Assembly (NCBI GenBank): GCA_964353855.1
Contig: CAYGWX010000005.1
Coordinates: 26,432-90,431, forward strand
Direction of reading: 5' to 3'
Source: CAYGWX01 sp964353855 [NCBI: uncultured bacterium]
GTDB lineage: Bacteria > Edwardsbacteria > CAYGWX01
DNA: 64,000 nt
Shown here: positions 16,875-25,715 of the stretch, one piece after another
How positions within the stretch are numbered: position 1 is the first letter of the stretch
Layout: each line of letters begins with the position of its first letter
Program-made: the position numbers and the translations under genes
The notes under the pieces: generated by a model
Seen by the model: the letters and a program-made list of their open reading frames with translations, nothing else
The model's database searches: none
Told to the model about the DNA's origin: nothing

Positions 16875-17447
16875 CTACAGTTCGAACCTCAGGATCGGTC
16901 CCTGGAACTTGATGACCAGTATCCCTGACGCGACCCCCAGCGCCGCCCCCGCAGCCACATCCGAGGGGTAGTGCCTCCCTAAGTAGATGCGGGAAAGCCC
17001 GATAACCGTTGCCCCCAGATAAGCAGGTATAGCCAATTTCCGGTACCTCGCAGCAACGACCGTGGCCAAAGAAAAGGCTCCAGTCGCATGTCCCGAGGGA
17101 AACGAGGAATTCCAGCGTCCGGATTCATCTCCGTCCGGCCTGGTGCGGTTCACCATCCCTTTAAGTCCCTCGACTACTAAACCGCTCCCGCCCAGGGCTA
17201 TAGCCGCCAGTTTCGCGCTGTCTTTCTCCCGCCTCTTTCCGAAAGTCTCTCCGGCCAGGCAGAGCGCCATCCCTGCCGACGCCTCCCCGGCCTTGGAAGC
17301 TCCCTTCATCACCGGGTCAAGGGTCGACGAATGCCACCGCTCGTGGATCTGCCGATACCATTTACTATCCAGGCTTTCTGCTTGAGCAACATCGGTCACC
17401 GACAGGAGCAACAGCAACACGAGAACTCCTCGAACGATGGGGTTCAT
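16875..17447 (-). CDS. PAP2-family lipid phosphatase
   Basis: A 190-aa protein from the ATG at 17447, which overlaps the tatC stop by 4 bp (ATGA) and opens a signal peptide (MNPIVRGVLVLLLLLSVTDVAQA). All three acid-phosphatase motifs are present: KGMVNRTRP (K-x6-RP), SSFPSGHATG (PSGH) and SRIYLGRHYPSD (SR-x5-H-x3-D). Family members dephosphorylate undecaprenyl pyrophosphate, phosphatidic acid or phosphatidylglycerophosphate. Undecaprenyl-PP or a lipid substrate is likely, but cannot be chosen from sequence. It is the last gene of the rpiB-rnf-tatC operon. Confidence 0.92.
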   Translation of the reverse strand: MNPIVRGVLVLLLLLSVTDVAQAESLDSKWYRQIHERWHSSTLDPVMKGASKAGEASAGMALCLAGETFGKRREKDSAKLAAIALGGSGLVVEGLKGMVNRTRPDGDESGRWNSSFPSGHATGAFSLATVVAARYRKLAIPAYLGATVIGLSRIYLGRHYPSDVAAGAALGVASGILVIKFQGPILRFEL

Positions 17448-18202
17448 GCCGCCCGCGCCTCGCCTAACTGGGTTGCGGTCTTCTCCTTTTTCTTCACCGC
17501 CAGATAAGAGATCCAAATCCCCATCTCGTACAGGATGATCAGGATTCCCGCCTGGATGAAAAGCGAGAAAATGTCCTGGGTCGGGGTCAGGGCCGCGATG
17601 GTGAAGGCGATGACGATGGCGAAGCGACGCTGCTTTCTCAGGGATTGCGGGGTCACGATCCCCAGGCGCACCAGGAAGACGATGACCACCGGAACCTCGA
17701 AGATCAGCCCGCAGGCTAGCATGAACCAGAACACGAAGCCGAGATAGCTGTTGGCCTCCAGCAGGGGCTCCACCTGTCCGGTCCCGAACAGGAGGAGCAT
17801 CTTGATCCCTAGGGGCAGGATACCGTAGTAGCAGAACAGGACCCCTAGAATGAAGAGGATTGTGGAGGCAAAGGCCGCCGGAATGATGTTGCCCTTTTCT
17901 CGCCGGTTCAGAGCCGGGGAAACGAAGGCCCAGAATTCGTAGAACAGGATGGGGAGGGCCAAAAGGACGCCCAGGCCCAGCCCTACCTTAAAGCGTACCA
18001 GAAACCCTCCGGCCACGCCGAAGAAGTAGAGCTTGGTGTCCGGCCGGAACGCCTTGAGGGGAATGACCAGCCAGTCCAGGACCCGGGGGAAAAGGAAGAA
18101 GCCGGCGATGGAGGTCGTCCCCAGCGCCGCGAGGCAGACGATCAGGCGCCCTCTCAGCTCCTCGAGGTGTTCGAGAAAGGGCATCTCTCGTTCTTCGGGC
18201 AT
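17444..18202 (-). CDS. tatC: Twin-arginine translocase subunit TatC
   Basis: A 252-aa polytopic protein with six predicted membrane helices. Family motifs: MPFLEHLEELRGRLI at the cytoplasmic N-terminus, then FVSPALNRREKGNI, FEVPVVIVFLVRLGIVTPQSLRKQRR, and ALTPTQDIFSLFIQAGILIILYEMGIWIS. TatC recognises twin-arginine signal peptides and, with TatA, moves folded, often cofactor-bearing proteins across the inner membrane. No tatA is seen in the window. It starts 4 bp after rnfB. Confidence 0.97.
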   Translation of the reverse strand: MPEEREMPFLEHLEELRGRLIVCLAALGTTSIAGFFLFPRVLDWLVIPLKAFRPDTKLYFFGVAGGFLVRFKVGLGLGVLLALPILFYEFWAFVSPALNRREKGNIIPAAFASTILFILGVLFCYYGILPLGIKMLLLFGTGQVEPLLEANSYLGFVFWFMLACGLIFEVPVVIVFLVRLGIVTPQSLRKQRRFAIVIAFTIAALTPTQDIFSLFIQAGILIILYEMGIWISYLAVKKKEKTATQLGEARAA

Positions 18203-18206
18203 CGCT

Positions 18207-19169
18207 CTATAACCGGAACTCCAGATGGCCCAGCGCCCCGAAGATGGTCACCGCCCTGGGCTTGCAGACCTCGAAGCACAGACCACACCCGATACAGGCC
18301 TCCCGGGTGATCTTGTGCTGCTTGTCGGGCTCGCCCACGATGCAGTGCGTGGGGCAGACCACGAGACAGTCCCCGCAACCCGTGCAGGTCGTCCCGATGA
18401 ATGCCGTGGGCCGCACCGGCACCCGATCCACGAAGGACCGGGGAGGGCAGAGGTGGGCGCAGATTCCGCAAGAGCGGCAAGCCTTGAAGTCGATGACCGG
18501 CAGGTTCCTTTCAAACGAGATGGCCTTATCCGGGCAGACCGGGGCGCACTTCCCGCAAGTATCGCACCCCCGGGAACACTTTTGAGTAACCATTTCACCC
18601 GCCTCTTCGGCCCGGCAGGCGATGTAGACCTTCTGAGGGCTGGGGATCATCACGAGGACATCGTTCGGACAGATGGCCACGCAGAGCATGCATCCGGTGC
18701 AGGTGGACTCCTCTATCCGGGGAAGTCGCTGTTCATCCATGCGGATCGCATCCTCCGGGCAGACCGCCACGCAGGTCGCCATCTCCAGACATCCGAACAG
18801 GCATGTCCTCTGACCCCCGCCTAGGAGCATCGCGGCCCGGCAGTCCGGAATCCCGTCGTAGCGGTAGCGTTCGTGGCACTCCTCCTTCCCGCCCTGGCAG
18901 GCTAAGACTGCGATCGCTTGTTTCTCCTCGGGTACGAAGTCATCCAGGAAGACCCGATCCAGTTCCCTCAGGAACACTTCACCCAGGAACGGGCAGGCTT
19001 TGGGCTTAACCTTGTGATCGGTAAGGGAGACGGCGAATCCAATACATCCCCTCTCCTCGCCGCACAGGCCGCAGTTGCTTCCCGGAAGAAGGTCGAGGAT
19101 CCTTTCGGTTCTTTGTGATGGAGTTGTTTTCGAAGATTCGCTATCGATGGTTTCGATTTCTGTATTCAT
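18207..19169 (-). CDS. rnfB: RnfB-like polyferredoxin, lacking the N-terminal membrane helix
   Basis: A 320-aa protein from the ATG at 19169 (AAGGTG upstream). The RnfB-type N-terminal cluster motif is C33GLC36 with C42 (NCGLCGEERGC), followed by the CxxGCxxxxxCxxxCP motif (CLFGCLEMATCVAVCP). Further 4Fe-4S motifs are CTGCMLCVAICP, CDTCGKCAPVCP, CRSCGICAHLCP, CTGCGDCLVVCP and CIGCGLCFEVCK. About seven clusters are therefore predicted, more than the usual three. Typical RnfB begins with a membrane helix. Here residues 1-30 are polar, so anchoring would have to come from partners. It follows rnfA by 10 bp and ends the rnf cluster. Confidence 0.88.
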   Translation of the reverse strand: MNTEIETIDSESSKTTPSQRTERILDLLPGSNCGLCGEERGCIGFAVSLTDHKVKPKACPFLGEVFLRELDRVFLDDFVPEEKQAIAVLACQGGKEECHERYRYDGIPDCRAAMLLGGGQRTCLFGCLEMATCVAVCPEDAIRMDEQRLPRIEESTCTGCMLCVAICPNDVLVMIPSPQKVYIACRAEEAGEMVTQKCSRGCDTCGKCAPVCPDKAISFERNLPVIDFKACRSCGICAHLCPPRSFVDRVPVRPTAFIGTTCTGCGDCLVVCPTHCIVGEPDKQHKITREACIGCGLCFEVCKPRAVTIFGALGHLEFRL

Positions 19170-19179
19170 GTCACCTTTT

Positions 19180-19752
19180 TCAGGGGTAGAGGCGAAACGC
19201 CCGGGCAAGACCCATCAGGACCATCGAGAATAGGCCGAGGAGGATTAGGACCGAGGGAAGGCCATTCAATGATTTCGGGATCGGCGCCCCCTTAAGCCTT
19301 CCGCGGAAAGTCGCCAGAAGAAAGAGGATAAGGCCATAGCCCAGGGTTGCCCCCAAGCCCTTCGCAGTCATTGAAAGAAAGCCCTCAGGCTCGGAAAGGA
19401 TCAGGAGAATCGTGCCAAAGAAAGCGCCGTTCGCCGGAAGCAGACTGAGGTGAGACGTAAAGCCTTGCTCCGGAAACCACTTCAGGGATACCGCTCGTTC
19501 CCCCCATATCACCAGGCTCGCCGCCCCCAGGAAGAGAATCCACTTAAACCCGTCGAGGAAACCAAGAAAAGGAGCGATCACCCAGCAGACCCAGAGGCTT
19601 GGCAGGAGCGCGAGGAAGTATGCGGCGAAGTGGGGGCGAGCGGTTCGGTACTTCTGAGTGAACCCCAAGGCCGCGCCGGGGACGACGAGCCTGTCGGTGA
19701 GAACGTTCCAAGCCAGTCCGGCCGAGAGGAGCGCGAATCCTATTTCACGCAC
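19180..19752 (-). CDS. rnfA: RnfA-like membrane protein without cluster cysteines
   Basis: A 190-aa protein with six hydrophobic segments and RnfA/RnfE-family spacing (ALLSAGLAWNVLTDRLVVPG, then ALGFTQKYRTA). In canonical RnfA this region reads G-I-C-P-F-L-G and a second site reads T-N-C-A-V-L-G; the cysteines of both ligate the intramembrane Fe-S cluster. Here the corresponding stretches are PGAALG and PANGAFFG, and I see no cysteine at either site. It overlaps rnfE by 8 bp. Assignment rests on topology, length and position between rnfE and rnfB. Confidence 0.78.
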   Translation of the reverse strand: MREIGFALLSAGLAWNVLTDRLVVPGAALGFTQKYRTARPHFAAYFLALLPSLWVCWVIAPFLGFLDGFKWILFLGAASLVIWGERAVSLKWFPEQGFTSHLSLLPANGAFFGTILLILSEPEGFLSMTAKGLGATLGYGLILFLLATFRGRLKGAPIPKSLNGLPSVLILLGLFSMVLMGLARAFRLYP

Positions 19753-20347
19753 GGCGCCTGACCCTCCCCAGGAATCCCAAGCCTAACCCGACCACAAGAA
19801 ACGCACCAAAAGGCAGAGCGAAGCCCGAGGCCGCATGGGTATGCCATTTCTCGCCCAAGATCGGGAACCCCCAGACCGTTCCCAGGCCTAAAAGCTCGCG
19901 CAGGAAGCTCATCGCGATCATGAGCCCGCTGAATCCGAGGCCCATCCCCAGCGCGTCCACCGCCGAATGACCAGCCGTCTGGTGCCTGGCGAAGGCTCCG
20001 GCCCTTCCCAGAACGATCTCGTTCACGGCTAAAAGGGGAAGGAATATCCCCAGGCGCATCGCCAAACCGCCCCACAGGGCATGGGTGGCCGCTTGAGCCA
20101 GAGCCGTGTAGACCGTGGCGACGATGATGAACGCCGTCAGCCGATAATGGGCTCCGAGGAACGCCCGAAGGAGGGAAACCGTGAGGTTTGTTGCCAGGAG
20201 CACGGCCACCAGGGCTGCGGAAATGAGTGCCGCTTCTCTGAGGGTGGTCGAGAGGGCCAGTAGTGGACAGAGCCCGGCGATGCCCCGAATCAAGGGGTTC
20301 TCGGAAAAGAATCCTTTGGTCAATATCTCGCCCGAGGTTAGCTTCAT
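19745..20347 (-). CDS. rnfE: RnfE-like membrane protein
   Basis: A 200-aa protein with six membrane segments. Family landmarks: GFFSENPLIRGIAGLCPLLALSTT near the N-terminus, retaining the first cluster Cys (GLCP), and PLLAVNEIVLGRAGAFARHQ, where typical RnfE reads V-N-C-x-I-L-G-R-A-E-A-F-A. The second ligand Cys is therefore replaced by Glu. It overlaps rnfD by 4 bp and follows it directly. The rnfG gene that normally sits between rnfD and rnfE is absent. Confidence 0.87.
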   Translation of the reverse strand: MKLTSGEILTKGFFSENPLIRGIAGLCPLLALSTTLREAALISAALVAVLLATNLTVSLLRAFLGAHYRLTAFIIVATVYTALAQAATHALWGGLAMRLGIFLPLLAVNEIVLGRAGAFARHQTAGHSAVDALGMGLGFSGLMIAMSFLRELLGLGTVWGFPILGEKWHTHAASGFALPFGAFLVVGLGLGFLGRVRRRA

Positions 20348-21264
20348 CGCCTACGGTCTCCGAGCCGATCCAGGAGCGGAGTAGCCAGGCTGACCGCCAA
20401 AGGCAAAACGAAAAGCCCTTCGGGGTCCCCTCCCATTCCTCGCAGGAGGGCAATCAGGGCTCCCAGGGAGAGCCCGAAGACCCACTGACCTCCGTGCGCC
20501 AGGGGAGTCGTTAGCGGATCCGTGGATAGAAAGACGATCAGGAAGTAAAGCGAAGGCATGCACAGGACTTGCCGGATGTCTCCGTGAAACCAGACGTGGG
20601 ACCCATCCCCCAGACGCGTTCCGAGTCCGACAAGGAGGAGAGCGCCCATGGCGATCCTCCATTTTATGCCCTGACCAAGAAGGAAGACGGCGCCCAGAAC
20701 CAGGAGTGCCGCCGAGGCTTCTCCGTTCAGATGCCCCGGACGGAAAAGGAAATCGTTTACCGAGGCCAGCCCGATGCCGTGCCAGGTGTCGGGAAGGGTT
20801 AAAGGAAAGTCGGCTTTTATCGGGGTGCGGTGAAAATAGTTGGGCCAGGAAAGATAGACAAAGAGCCTCCCGGCCAGGGCCGGATGGAGAAAGTAGAAGC
20901 CGTTTCCTCCGAACGCCTCCTGTCCGATGAGGATTCCGAAAGCGGTTCCCGCACACGCCAGCCAGGGAGGGGCGCCGGAAGGAAGCGTGAGAGCCATAAG
21001 ACAGCCCATGAGAGCGCCATGGCCGTTCGTAATCCTCAAGGGAAGGCCGCGCATTCGGCAACACAAACTCTCGGCCAGGATGGCCGTTAGGATCCCCGAG
21101 ACAAGAAGGACGAAGCTCTCCAGGCGCCAGAGGAAGAGGGCGCCAGCAACGGCGGGGAGGAGGGCCAATCCCCAGCTGAGATGATAGGACGACAGCGACG
21201 CCCCGGAAAACTCATGAGGGGAGCTTGAGACGATCACTCCCTTTAGCCTCATGGGGAGCGCCAT
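20344..21264 (-). CDS. rnfD: RnfD-like membrane protein lacking the SGAT flavin site
   Basis: A 306-aa protein from the ATG at 21264, one base after the rnfC stop (ATG at 21252 is an alternative). RnfD/NqrB landmarks: FGGNGFYFLHPALAGRLFVYLSWP (canonical G-x-N-x-F-N-P-A-L-x-G-R), then HLNGEASAALLVLGAVFLLGQGIKWRI. In canonical RnfD an S/T-G-A-T-P motif between these blocks carries covalent FMN on Thr. Here the interval reads LTLPDTWHGIGLASVNDF, with no such motif. Many hydrophobic segments place it in the inner membrane. Confidence 0.87.
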   Translation of the reverse strand: MALPMRLKGVIVSSSPHEFSGASLSSYHLSWGLALLPAVAGALFLWRLESFVLLVSGILTAILAESLCCRMRGLPLRITNGHGALMGCLMALTLPSGAPPWLACAGTAFGILIGQEAFGGNGFYFLHPALAGRLFVYLSWPNYFHRTPIKADFPLTLPDTWHGIGLASVNDFLFRPGHLNGEASAALLVLGAVFLLGQGIKWRIAMGALLLVGLGTRLGDGSHVWFHGDIRQVLCMPSLYFLIVFLSTDPLTTPLAHGGQWVFGLSLGALIALLRGMGGDPEGLFVLPLAVSLATPLLDRLGDRRR

Positions 21265-21265
21265 T

Positions 21266-22555
21266 TCAAGAGGCAGGAACTCTGTCTCTACCTTCGCCAC
21301 GCTTCTCCAATTCCTTTTTCGCAAACCGGAACCCATGGACCAGCTTGAGGTGCGAGGGGCAAGTCCAGGCGCAAGCTCCGCATTCGCTACATTCCTCCAG
21401 CCCATAGGCCCGGGCGACTTCCCAATCCTCTAACTGGCAGGCCTCGAAGAGGCGGGCGGGATTTAGATCGTGAGGGCAGGCTTCCAGGCACCAGCCGCAA
21501 CGGAGGCAGGGTTCCTCCCTCAGGATCTCAGCGTCTTCGCGTTTGATGAGGAAAATGCTGTGCGTTTCCCTTCCGATCCCGGCCCGGTCATCGAACTGCG
21601 CCCAGCCCCGCATCGCATCCCCGGCCACGACTTTCCCCAGACTCTCGGGCTCGACACCGCAAAAGGAAAGGACCGCTGAGAGCGGAGTCCCGATCCGCAC
21701 CCTCAGGTTGCGGGAAGAGGAAATTCCGCTTCCGGACACCGTGATCAACCTTTCAAGAACAGGATGCCTCCAGATCATCGCCTCAGCAAGAAGAAAGATG
21801 CTTTCGGCCTCTACGATAAGGGCGAATCCTGCATCGTCGACCAGATCCTTCAGCACCCTTCGAGGCAGGATCGTGGAGAGCAAAATATCTTCCTCAGCCT
21901 GGGGATAGAGCCCGGAGACGCAAACCAGCGCAATGTTCTCCATAGCCTTCACCACTCGTTTCCAGGCCGCAAAGACCTGGGCAGGTCTCGGTTCCACAGC
22001 GATCAAGACTCTCTGGCAGGCATAGAGGCGCTGGAGGATTTCCAGGCCTGCCCGAATCGTATCCGAGAACTCCAAGACCAGCCTCTGTGCTCCTGCCGAA
22101 TAAGGGTCGTCATGAAAGCCGGTGACCACCAGAACTTCTACGGCCCTCTCCGGGATGGGTGGCAAGTTCAAGCCCTTTCCCCAAACGGTCTTAAGAAGTT
22201 CCGCCTGTCCGAGCCTGCGAAAATCACGGGTCGGCTCAAAGACCTCCTTTTCGTCCAAGCGTTCGATCCTGACCGATGGCTCCTGGAACCCCGTGAGGTG
22301 CGGTAAAAGCTCTATCGCTTCCACTCTTCCGGAGATCGGCGCCAGCAAAGGCACCTGGTCCTCGGCCAACAGGTCTCCGGCCTTGACCTTGCTCCCCTTT
22401 TGGACCGCGGGTTTCAACGCTCTTCCATCGAGGGCAAGGAGGGGGACCACGACCCAGTTGGGAACCGGAATGGTTTCGATAGGAGTCTGCCAGGCAGGCT
22501 CTTTGGAAAGGGGAATCCCCCCCCGGAACGGGCGCCCCCGCAGGATCCTTTTCAT
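21266..22555 (-). CDS. rnfC: RnfC-like protein with Fe-S clusters but degenerate nucleotide/flavin motifs
   Basis: A 429-aa protein. The N-terminal barrel-sandwich region begins RGGIPLSKEPAWQTPIETIP and contains VQKGSKVKAGDLLAEDQVPLLAPISGRVEAIE, as in RnfC. Two [4Fe-4S] motifs are intact near residues 350 and 389 (CLRCGWCLEACP, CSECGACAWTCP). The canonical G-x-G-G-A-x-F-P-T-x-V-K-L and N-G-A-E-C-E-P-Y motifs that bind nucleotide and FMN are replaced by VWGKGLNLPPIP and TGFHDDPYSAG. NADH oxidation therefore looks unlikely. It is the first rnf gene, 69 bp after nrdR. Confidence 0.87.
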   Translation of the reverse strand: MKRILRGRPFRGGIPLSKEPAWQTPIETIPVPNWVVVPLLALDGRALKPAVQKGSKVKAGDLLAEDQVPLLAPISGRVEAIELLPHLTGFQEPSVRIERLDEKEVFEPTRDFRRLGQAELLKTVWGKGLNLPPIPERAVEVLVVTGFHDDPYSAGAQRLVLEFSDTIRAGLEILQRLYACQRVLIAVEPRPAQVFAAWKRVVKAMENIALVCVSGLYPQAEEDILLSTILPRRVLKDLVDDAGFALIVEAESIFLLAEAMIWRHPVLERLITVSGSGISSSRNLRVRIGTPLSAVLSFCGVEPESLGKVVAGDAMRGWAQFDDRAGIGRETHSIFLIKREDAEILREEPCLRCGWCLEACPHDLNPARLFEACQLEDWEVARAYGLEECSECGACAWTCPSHLKLVHGFRFAKKELEKRGEGRDRVPAS

Positions 22556-22624
22556 CCCGACAGACCGATGCCCTCCGGAAGGCGATGTTCCAGAGGGCGT
22601 TCCGTAATTCGCGGATCTCTCATC

Positions 22625-23080
22625 TTACTTATGTTTCTCTAACAGCCTGCGCAGTTCCTCCATGAACTCCTTGCTGTCCTTGAAGGAGCGGTAGACCGAG
22701 GCGAAGCGGACGTAGGCCACGCCATCCAAGTCCTTCAGGGCTTCCATGACCAGTTCCCCCACCTCCTGGCTCGTGACCTCGCTTTTGCCCGTGGCGGTCA
22801 GCTCCCCTTCCACGCTCTCCACGATCTTCTCCAGGGCGTTGATTCCGATCGGCCGCTTCTCGCAGGCCTTCCGCATGCCCCGCAGCAGCTTCTCCCGGTC
22901 AAAGGGCTCCCGCCTTCCATCCTTCTTGACCACCACCAGGGGTGGCTCCACGTACTCGTAGGTCGTAAAGCGCCGCTTGCAGGAGAGGCATTCCCGCCGG
23001 CGGCGGATGGCGTCTCCGTCCCGGGACAGCCGGGAATCGATCACCCGGTCCTTCTGGAATCCGCAAACCGGACAGCGCAT
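22625..23080 (-). CDS. nrdR: Transcriptional repressor NrdR
   Basis: A 151-aa protein from the ATG at 23080, which gives the canonical N-terminus [17 protein letters not shown]; longer starts run into the upstream gene. It has a zinc ribbon (CPVC...CLSC) followed by an ATP-cone domain ([25 protein letters not shown]). NrdR senses ATP/dATP and represses ribonucleotide reductase genes. It overlaps the dCMP deaminase stop by 1 bp (TAATG), pairing two dNTP-pool genes. Confidence 0.97.
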   Translation of the reverse strand: MRCPVCGFQKDRVIDSRLSRDGDAIRRRRECLSCKRRFTTYEYVEPPLVVVKKDGRREPFDREKLLRGMRKACEKRPIGINALEKIVESVEGELTATGKSEVTSQEVGELVMEALKDLDGVAYVRFASVYRSFKDSKEFMEELRRLLEKHK

Positions 23081-23559
23081 TACTTGGCCTTCGGCTTGAA
23101 CAGCTCCACCTTGAGCTTCGCCTCCTTGAGTATCTGTCGGGAGAGCTCGTCGGGGTACCCTTTCCGTACCACGATCCTCTTGATCCCTGCGTTGATGACC
23201 ATCTTCGTGCACAGGACGCAGGGGTGATGCGTGGAATAAAGCGTCGCGCCCTGGATGTTCACGCCCGAGGTCGCCGCCTGAATGATGGCGTTCTGCTCGG
23301 CATGGATGGCCCGCGAGACCTCATGCCTTTCTCCGGAGGGAACGCCCAGGCGATCCCGTAGGCAGCCCCCCAATTCATCGCAGTGCAGCAGCCCGGCCGG
23401 CGGGCCGTTGTATCCCGTGGCCAGGATCCTCTTGTCCTTGACCAGGAGGGCCCCCACCGACCGGCGCAGACAGGTGGAACGCCGGGACACGAGGTCGGTG
23501 ATGCCCATGAAATACTCGTCCCAGGAGGGTCTACCGTCTGTTTTCTTGCTTCGCTTCAA
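23080..23559 (-). CDS. Deoxycytidylate (dCMP) deaminase family protein
   Basis: A 159-aa protein with a TTG start at 23559. The zinc deaminase motifs are [11 protein letters not shown] (His ligand and catalytic Glu) and [15 protein letters not shown] (PCxxC). The N-terminal [25 protein letters not shown] and the TGYNGPPAG motif match dCMP deaminases of the ComEB type. It converts dCMP to dUMP for thymidylate synthesis. It lies 6 bp after a DUF4388 gene and overlaps nrdR. Confidence 0.93.
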   Translation of the reverse strand: MKRSKKTDGRPSWDEYFMGITDLVSRRSTCLRRSVGALLVKDKRILATGYNGPPAGLLHCDELGGCLRDRLGVPSGERHEVSRAIHAEQNAIIQAATSGVNIQGATLYSTHHPCVLCTKMVINAGIKRIVVRKGYPDELSRQILKEAKLKVELFKPKAK

Positions 23560-23565
23560 AAAGGC

Positions 23566-23976
23566 CTATCTCGGAGGCAGGCCTGCCCCCTCCTGGAAGG
23601 AGAGCTCCCCTTTGACCTCGGTCAGGCAGTCCGAGAGCACGTTCATCTGGTGCAGGGCGATGGTCTCCTCCAGGGCCTGGCGGGCGATCAGCCCCATATC
23701 CACCAAGATGTCCCCCAGGCGTGTGGCCCCGGCGGACTCTCGCTGCTTGCTCAGGGCCTGCTTGAGCTGCTCGCGGTCGATCTTCCCGGCCTCGGTCAGG
23801 ATGTCCCCGATGAGCTTCTTCCTCTCGTCCGAGGAAAAGCTTACCACCTCCCCGTGGGCGAAGGCCACGTGCTCGCATACCTCCGCGCTCTCGATGGTCA
23901 GGGTCCCTGTCCAGCGCTCGGCCTTGGCTTTGGAAACCACTTCGTTGAAGGTCATCAGTCCCAACTTCTTTGCCAT
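23566..23976 (-). CDS. Small DUF4388-type protein
   Basis: A 136-aa protein from the ATG at 23976, which has GGAGGAGG 8 nt upstream. The N-terminal half (MTFNEVVSKAKAERWTGTLTIE ... VAFAHGEVVSFSSDE) looks like a DUF4388 sheet. The C-terminal half carries two copies of a G-D-I-L-x-x-x-G-x-I motif (IGDILTEAGKIDREQLKQAL and LGDILVDMGLIARQALEETI), as in type II secretion/GspE N-terminal-like helices. It lies between glyA and dCMP deaminase. A signalling or adaptor role is inferred, with no direct evidence. Confidence 0.75.
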   Translation of the reverse strand: MAKKLGLMTFNEVVSKAKAERWTGTLTIESAEVCEHVAFAHGEVVSFSSDERKKLIGDILTEAGKIDREQLKQALSKQRESAGATRLGDILVDMGLIARQALEETIALHQMNVLSDCLTEVKGELSFQEGAGLPPR

Positions 23977-23992
23977 GATAGCCTCCTCCCTC

Positions 23993-25243
23993 TTATAGGC
24001 GGTTGGCGTAGAGAGGAAAATGTCTGCAGAGCGACCCGACATCGCTCTTCACCTCGGTCGCAACCTTCTCATCTCCGGGATGAGAAAGCACCTTGTCCAA
24101 CAAGCCGGCGATGGCGACCATCTCGGGTTCCTTCATGCCCCGGGTGGTCAGGGCCGGGGTGCCCAAGCGGATCCCGCTCGTCACCGTGGGCTTCTGGGTT
24201 TCAAAGGGCACGGTGTTCTTGTTCACCGTGATCCCGGATGCCCCCAGGACGTCCTCGGCCTGCTTTCCGGTGATCCCCTTGGTCGTGAGGTTCACGAGCA
24301 GGAGGTGGGTGTCAGTTCCCCCCGAGACCAGGTGGTAGCCCCGCCGTTTCATCTCCTCGGCCAGGGCCCGGGCGTTCTTCACCACCTGGGACTGGTAGGT
24401 CTTGAACTCCGGCTCCAGGGCCTCCTTCAGGGCCACGGCCTTGGCCGCGATGCAGTGCATCAGGGGTCCGCCCTGCATCCCGGGCATCACGGTCCGGTCC
24501 ACATCCTTGGCGTACTTCGCCTTGCACATAATCATCCCGCCACGCGGCCCCCGCAGGGTCTTGTGCGTGGTCGTGGTCACGAGGTCGGCGTAGGGGACCG
24601 GGGAGGGGTGCAGGCCGGTGGCGACCAAGCCGGCGATGTGGGCGATGTCCACCATGAGCGTGGCCCCCACCTCGTCGGCGATCTCCCGGAACTTGGCGAA
24701 GTCCAGGGTCCGGGGATAGGCGCTGGCCCCGGCCAGGATCATCTTGGGTTTGTGGACCTGGGCCATTTTGCGGAGCTCGTCGTAGTCGATGGTCTCGGTC
24801 CGCTGGGACACCCCGTAGGAGATGCAGTTGTAGAACTGGCCGGAGAAGTTCACCTTGTACCCGTGGGTCAGGTGCCCGCCGTGGGAGAGGTCCAGGCCGA
24901 GGAAGGTGTCCCCCAACTTCAGGAGGACCATGTAGGCCGCCATGTTGGCCTGGGCCCCGGCGTGGGGCTGGACATTGGCGTGGTCGCACCCGAAGAGCTG
25001 TTTGGCCCGCTCCCGGGCAAGGTTTTCGGCCACGTCTACGAACTCACACCCTCCGTAGTAGCGCTTTCCGGGAAGCCCCTCGGCGTACTTGTTGGTCATC
25101 ACCGAGCCCAGGGCCTCCAGGACCGCGTCGGAGACGAAGTTCTCCGAGGCGATGAGCTCCAGGCCGTCGGCTTGGCGCCGGGTCTCATTTAGGATGGCCT
25201 CGTAAATGTCCGGATCGTACTGTCTCAGGGGCAATGAATTCAT
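23993..25243 (-). CDS. glyA: Serine hydroxymethyltransferase
   Basis: A 416-aa protein. The second of two tandem ATGs (25243) has the better distance from GGAGG. The PLP-lysine motif is [15 protein letters not shown]. Other landmarks are [47 protein letters not shown] and [12 protein letters not shown]. It interconverts serine plus tetrahydrofolate with glycine plus methylene-tetrahydrofolate. It is the second gene of the rpiB operon. Confidence 0.98.
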   Translation of the reverse strand: MNSLPLRQYDPDIYEAILNETRRQADGLELIASENFVSDAVLEALGSVMTNKYAEGLPGKRYYGGCEFVDVAENLARERAKQLFGCDHANVQPHAGAQANMAAYMVLLKLGDTFLGLDLSHGGHLTHGYKVNFSGQFYNCISYGVSQRTETIDYDELRKMAQVHKPKMILAGASAYPRTLDFAKFREIADEVGATLMVDIAHIAGLVATGLHPSPVPYADLVTTTTHKTLRGPRGGMIMCKAKYAKDVDRTVMPGMQGGPLMHCIAAKAVALKEALEPEFKTYQSQVVKNARALAEEMKRRGYHLVSGGTDTHLLLVNLTTKGITGKQAEDVLGASGITVNKNTVPFETQKPTVTSGIRLGTPALTTRGMKEPEMVAIAGLLDKVLSHPGDEKVATEVKSDVGSLCRHFPLYANRL

Positions 25244-25256
25244 CATACCTCCAGGG

Positions 25257-25706
25257 CTATCTTTCGATCTGTTTTATTTTATCGATCCTTCTCCCGTGCC
25301 GCCCGCCCTCGAAGGAAGAGTCCAGCCAGGCCTCGGCGATCACCTTGGCGGTCTCCTCGGAGACGAAGTCCGCGGCCAGGACGAGCACATTGGCATCGTT
25401 GTGCGCCCGGGCCAGCCGGGCCATCTCGGGAGAGAAGCACAGGGCGGCCCGGATGCCCTTCACCTTGTTGGCCGACATCGCCATGCCGTTCCCTGTGGCG
25501 CACATCAGGATCCCCTGGAAGGCCTGGCCCCCGGCCACGGCCTGGGCCGCCGGGATCCCGTAGTCCGGGTAATCGCAGGACTCCTGGCTGTTCGTGCCGA
25601 AGTCCTTGACCTCGTAGCCCTTGGACATAAGCAGGGCCTTCAGGGTTTCCTTGAGGTGGAGCCCCTGATGGTCCGCGGCCAGAGCGATGAGCTTGCCTTT
25701 ATCCAT
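25257..25706 (-). CDS. rpiB: Ribose-5-phosphate isomerase B
   Basis: A 149-aa protein. RpiB/LacAB landmarks: [20 protein letters not shown] at the N-terminus, [46 protein letters not shown] with the active-site Cys, and [17 protein letters not shown]. It interconverts ribose-5-phosphate and ribulose-5-phosphate. A strong promoter ends only 9 nt before the ATG, so the message would have a leader of just a few bases. Confidence 0.96.
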   Translation of the reverse strand: MDKGKLIALAADHQGLHLKETLKALLMSKGYEVKDFGTNSQESCDYPDYGIPAAQAVAGGQAFQGILMCATGNGMAMSANKVKGIRAALCFSPEMARLARAHNDANVLVLAADFVSEETAKVIAEAWLDSSFEGGRHGRRIDKIKQIER

Positions 25707-25715
25707 AACCTTTAA

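Noticed and set aside
24020-25192. A 390-codon open frame on the plus strand
   Set aside because: Antisense to glyA; low-complexity Gly/Val/His/Leu composition with no recognisable domain.
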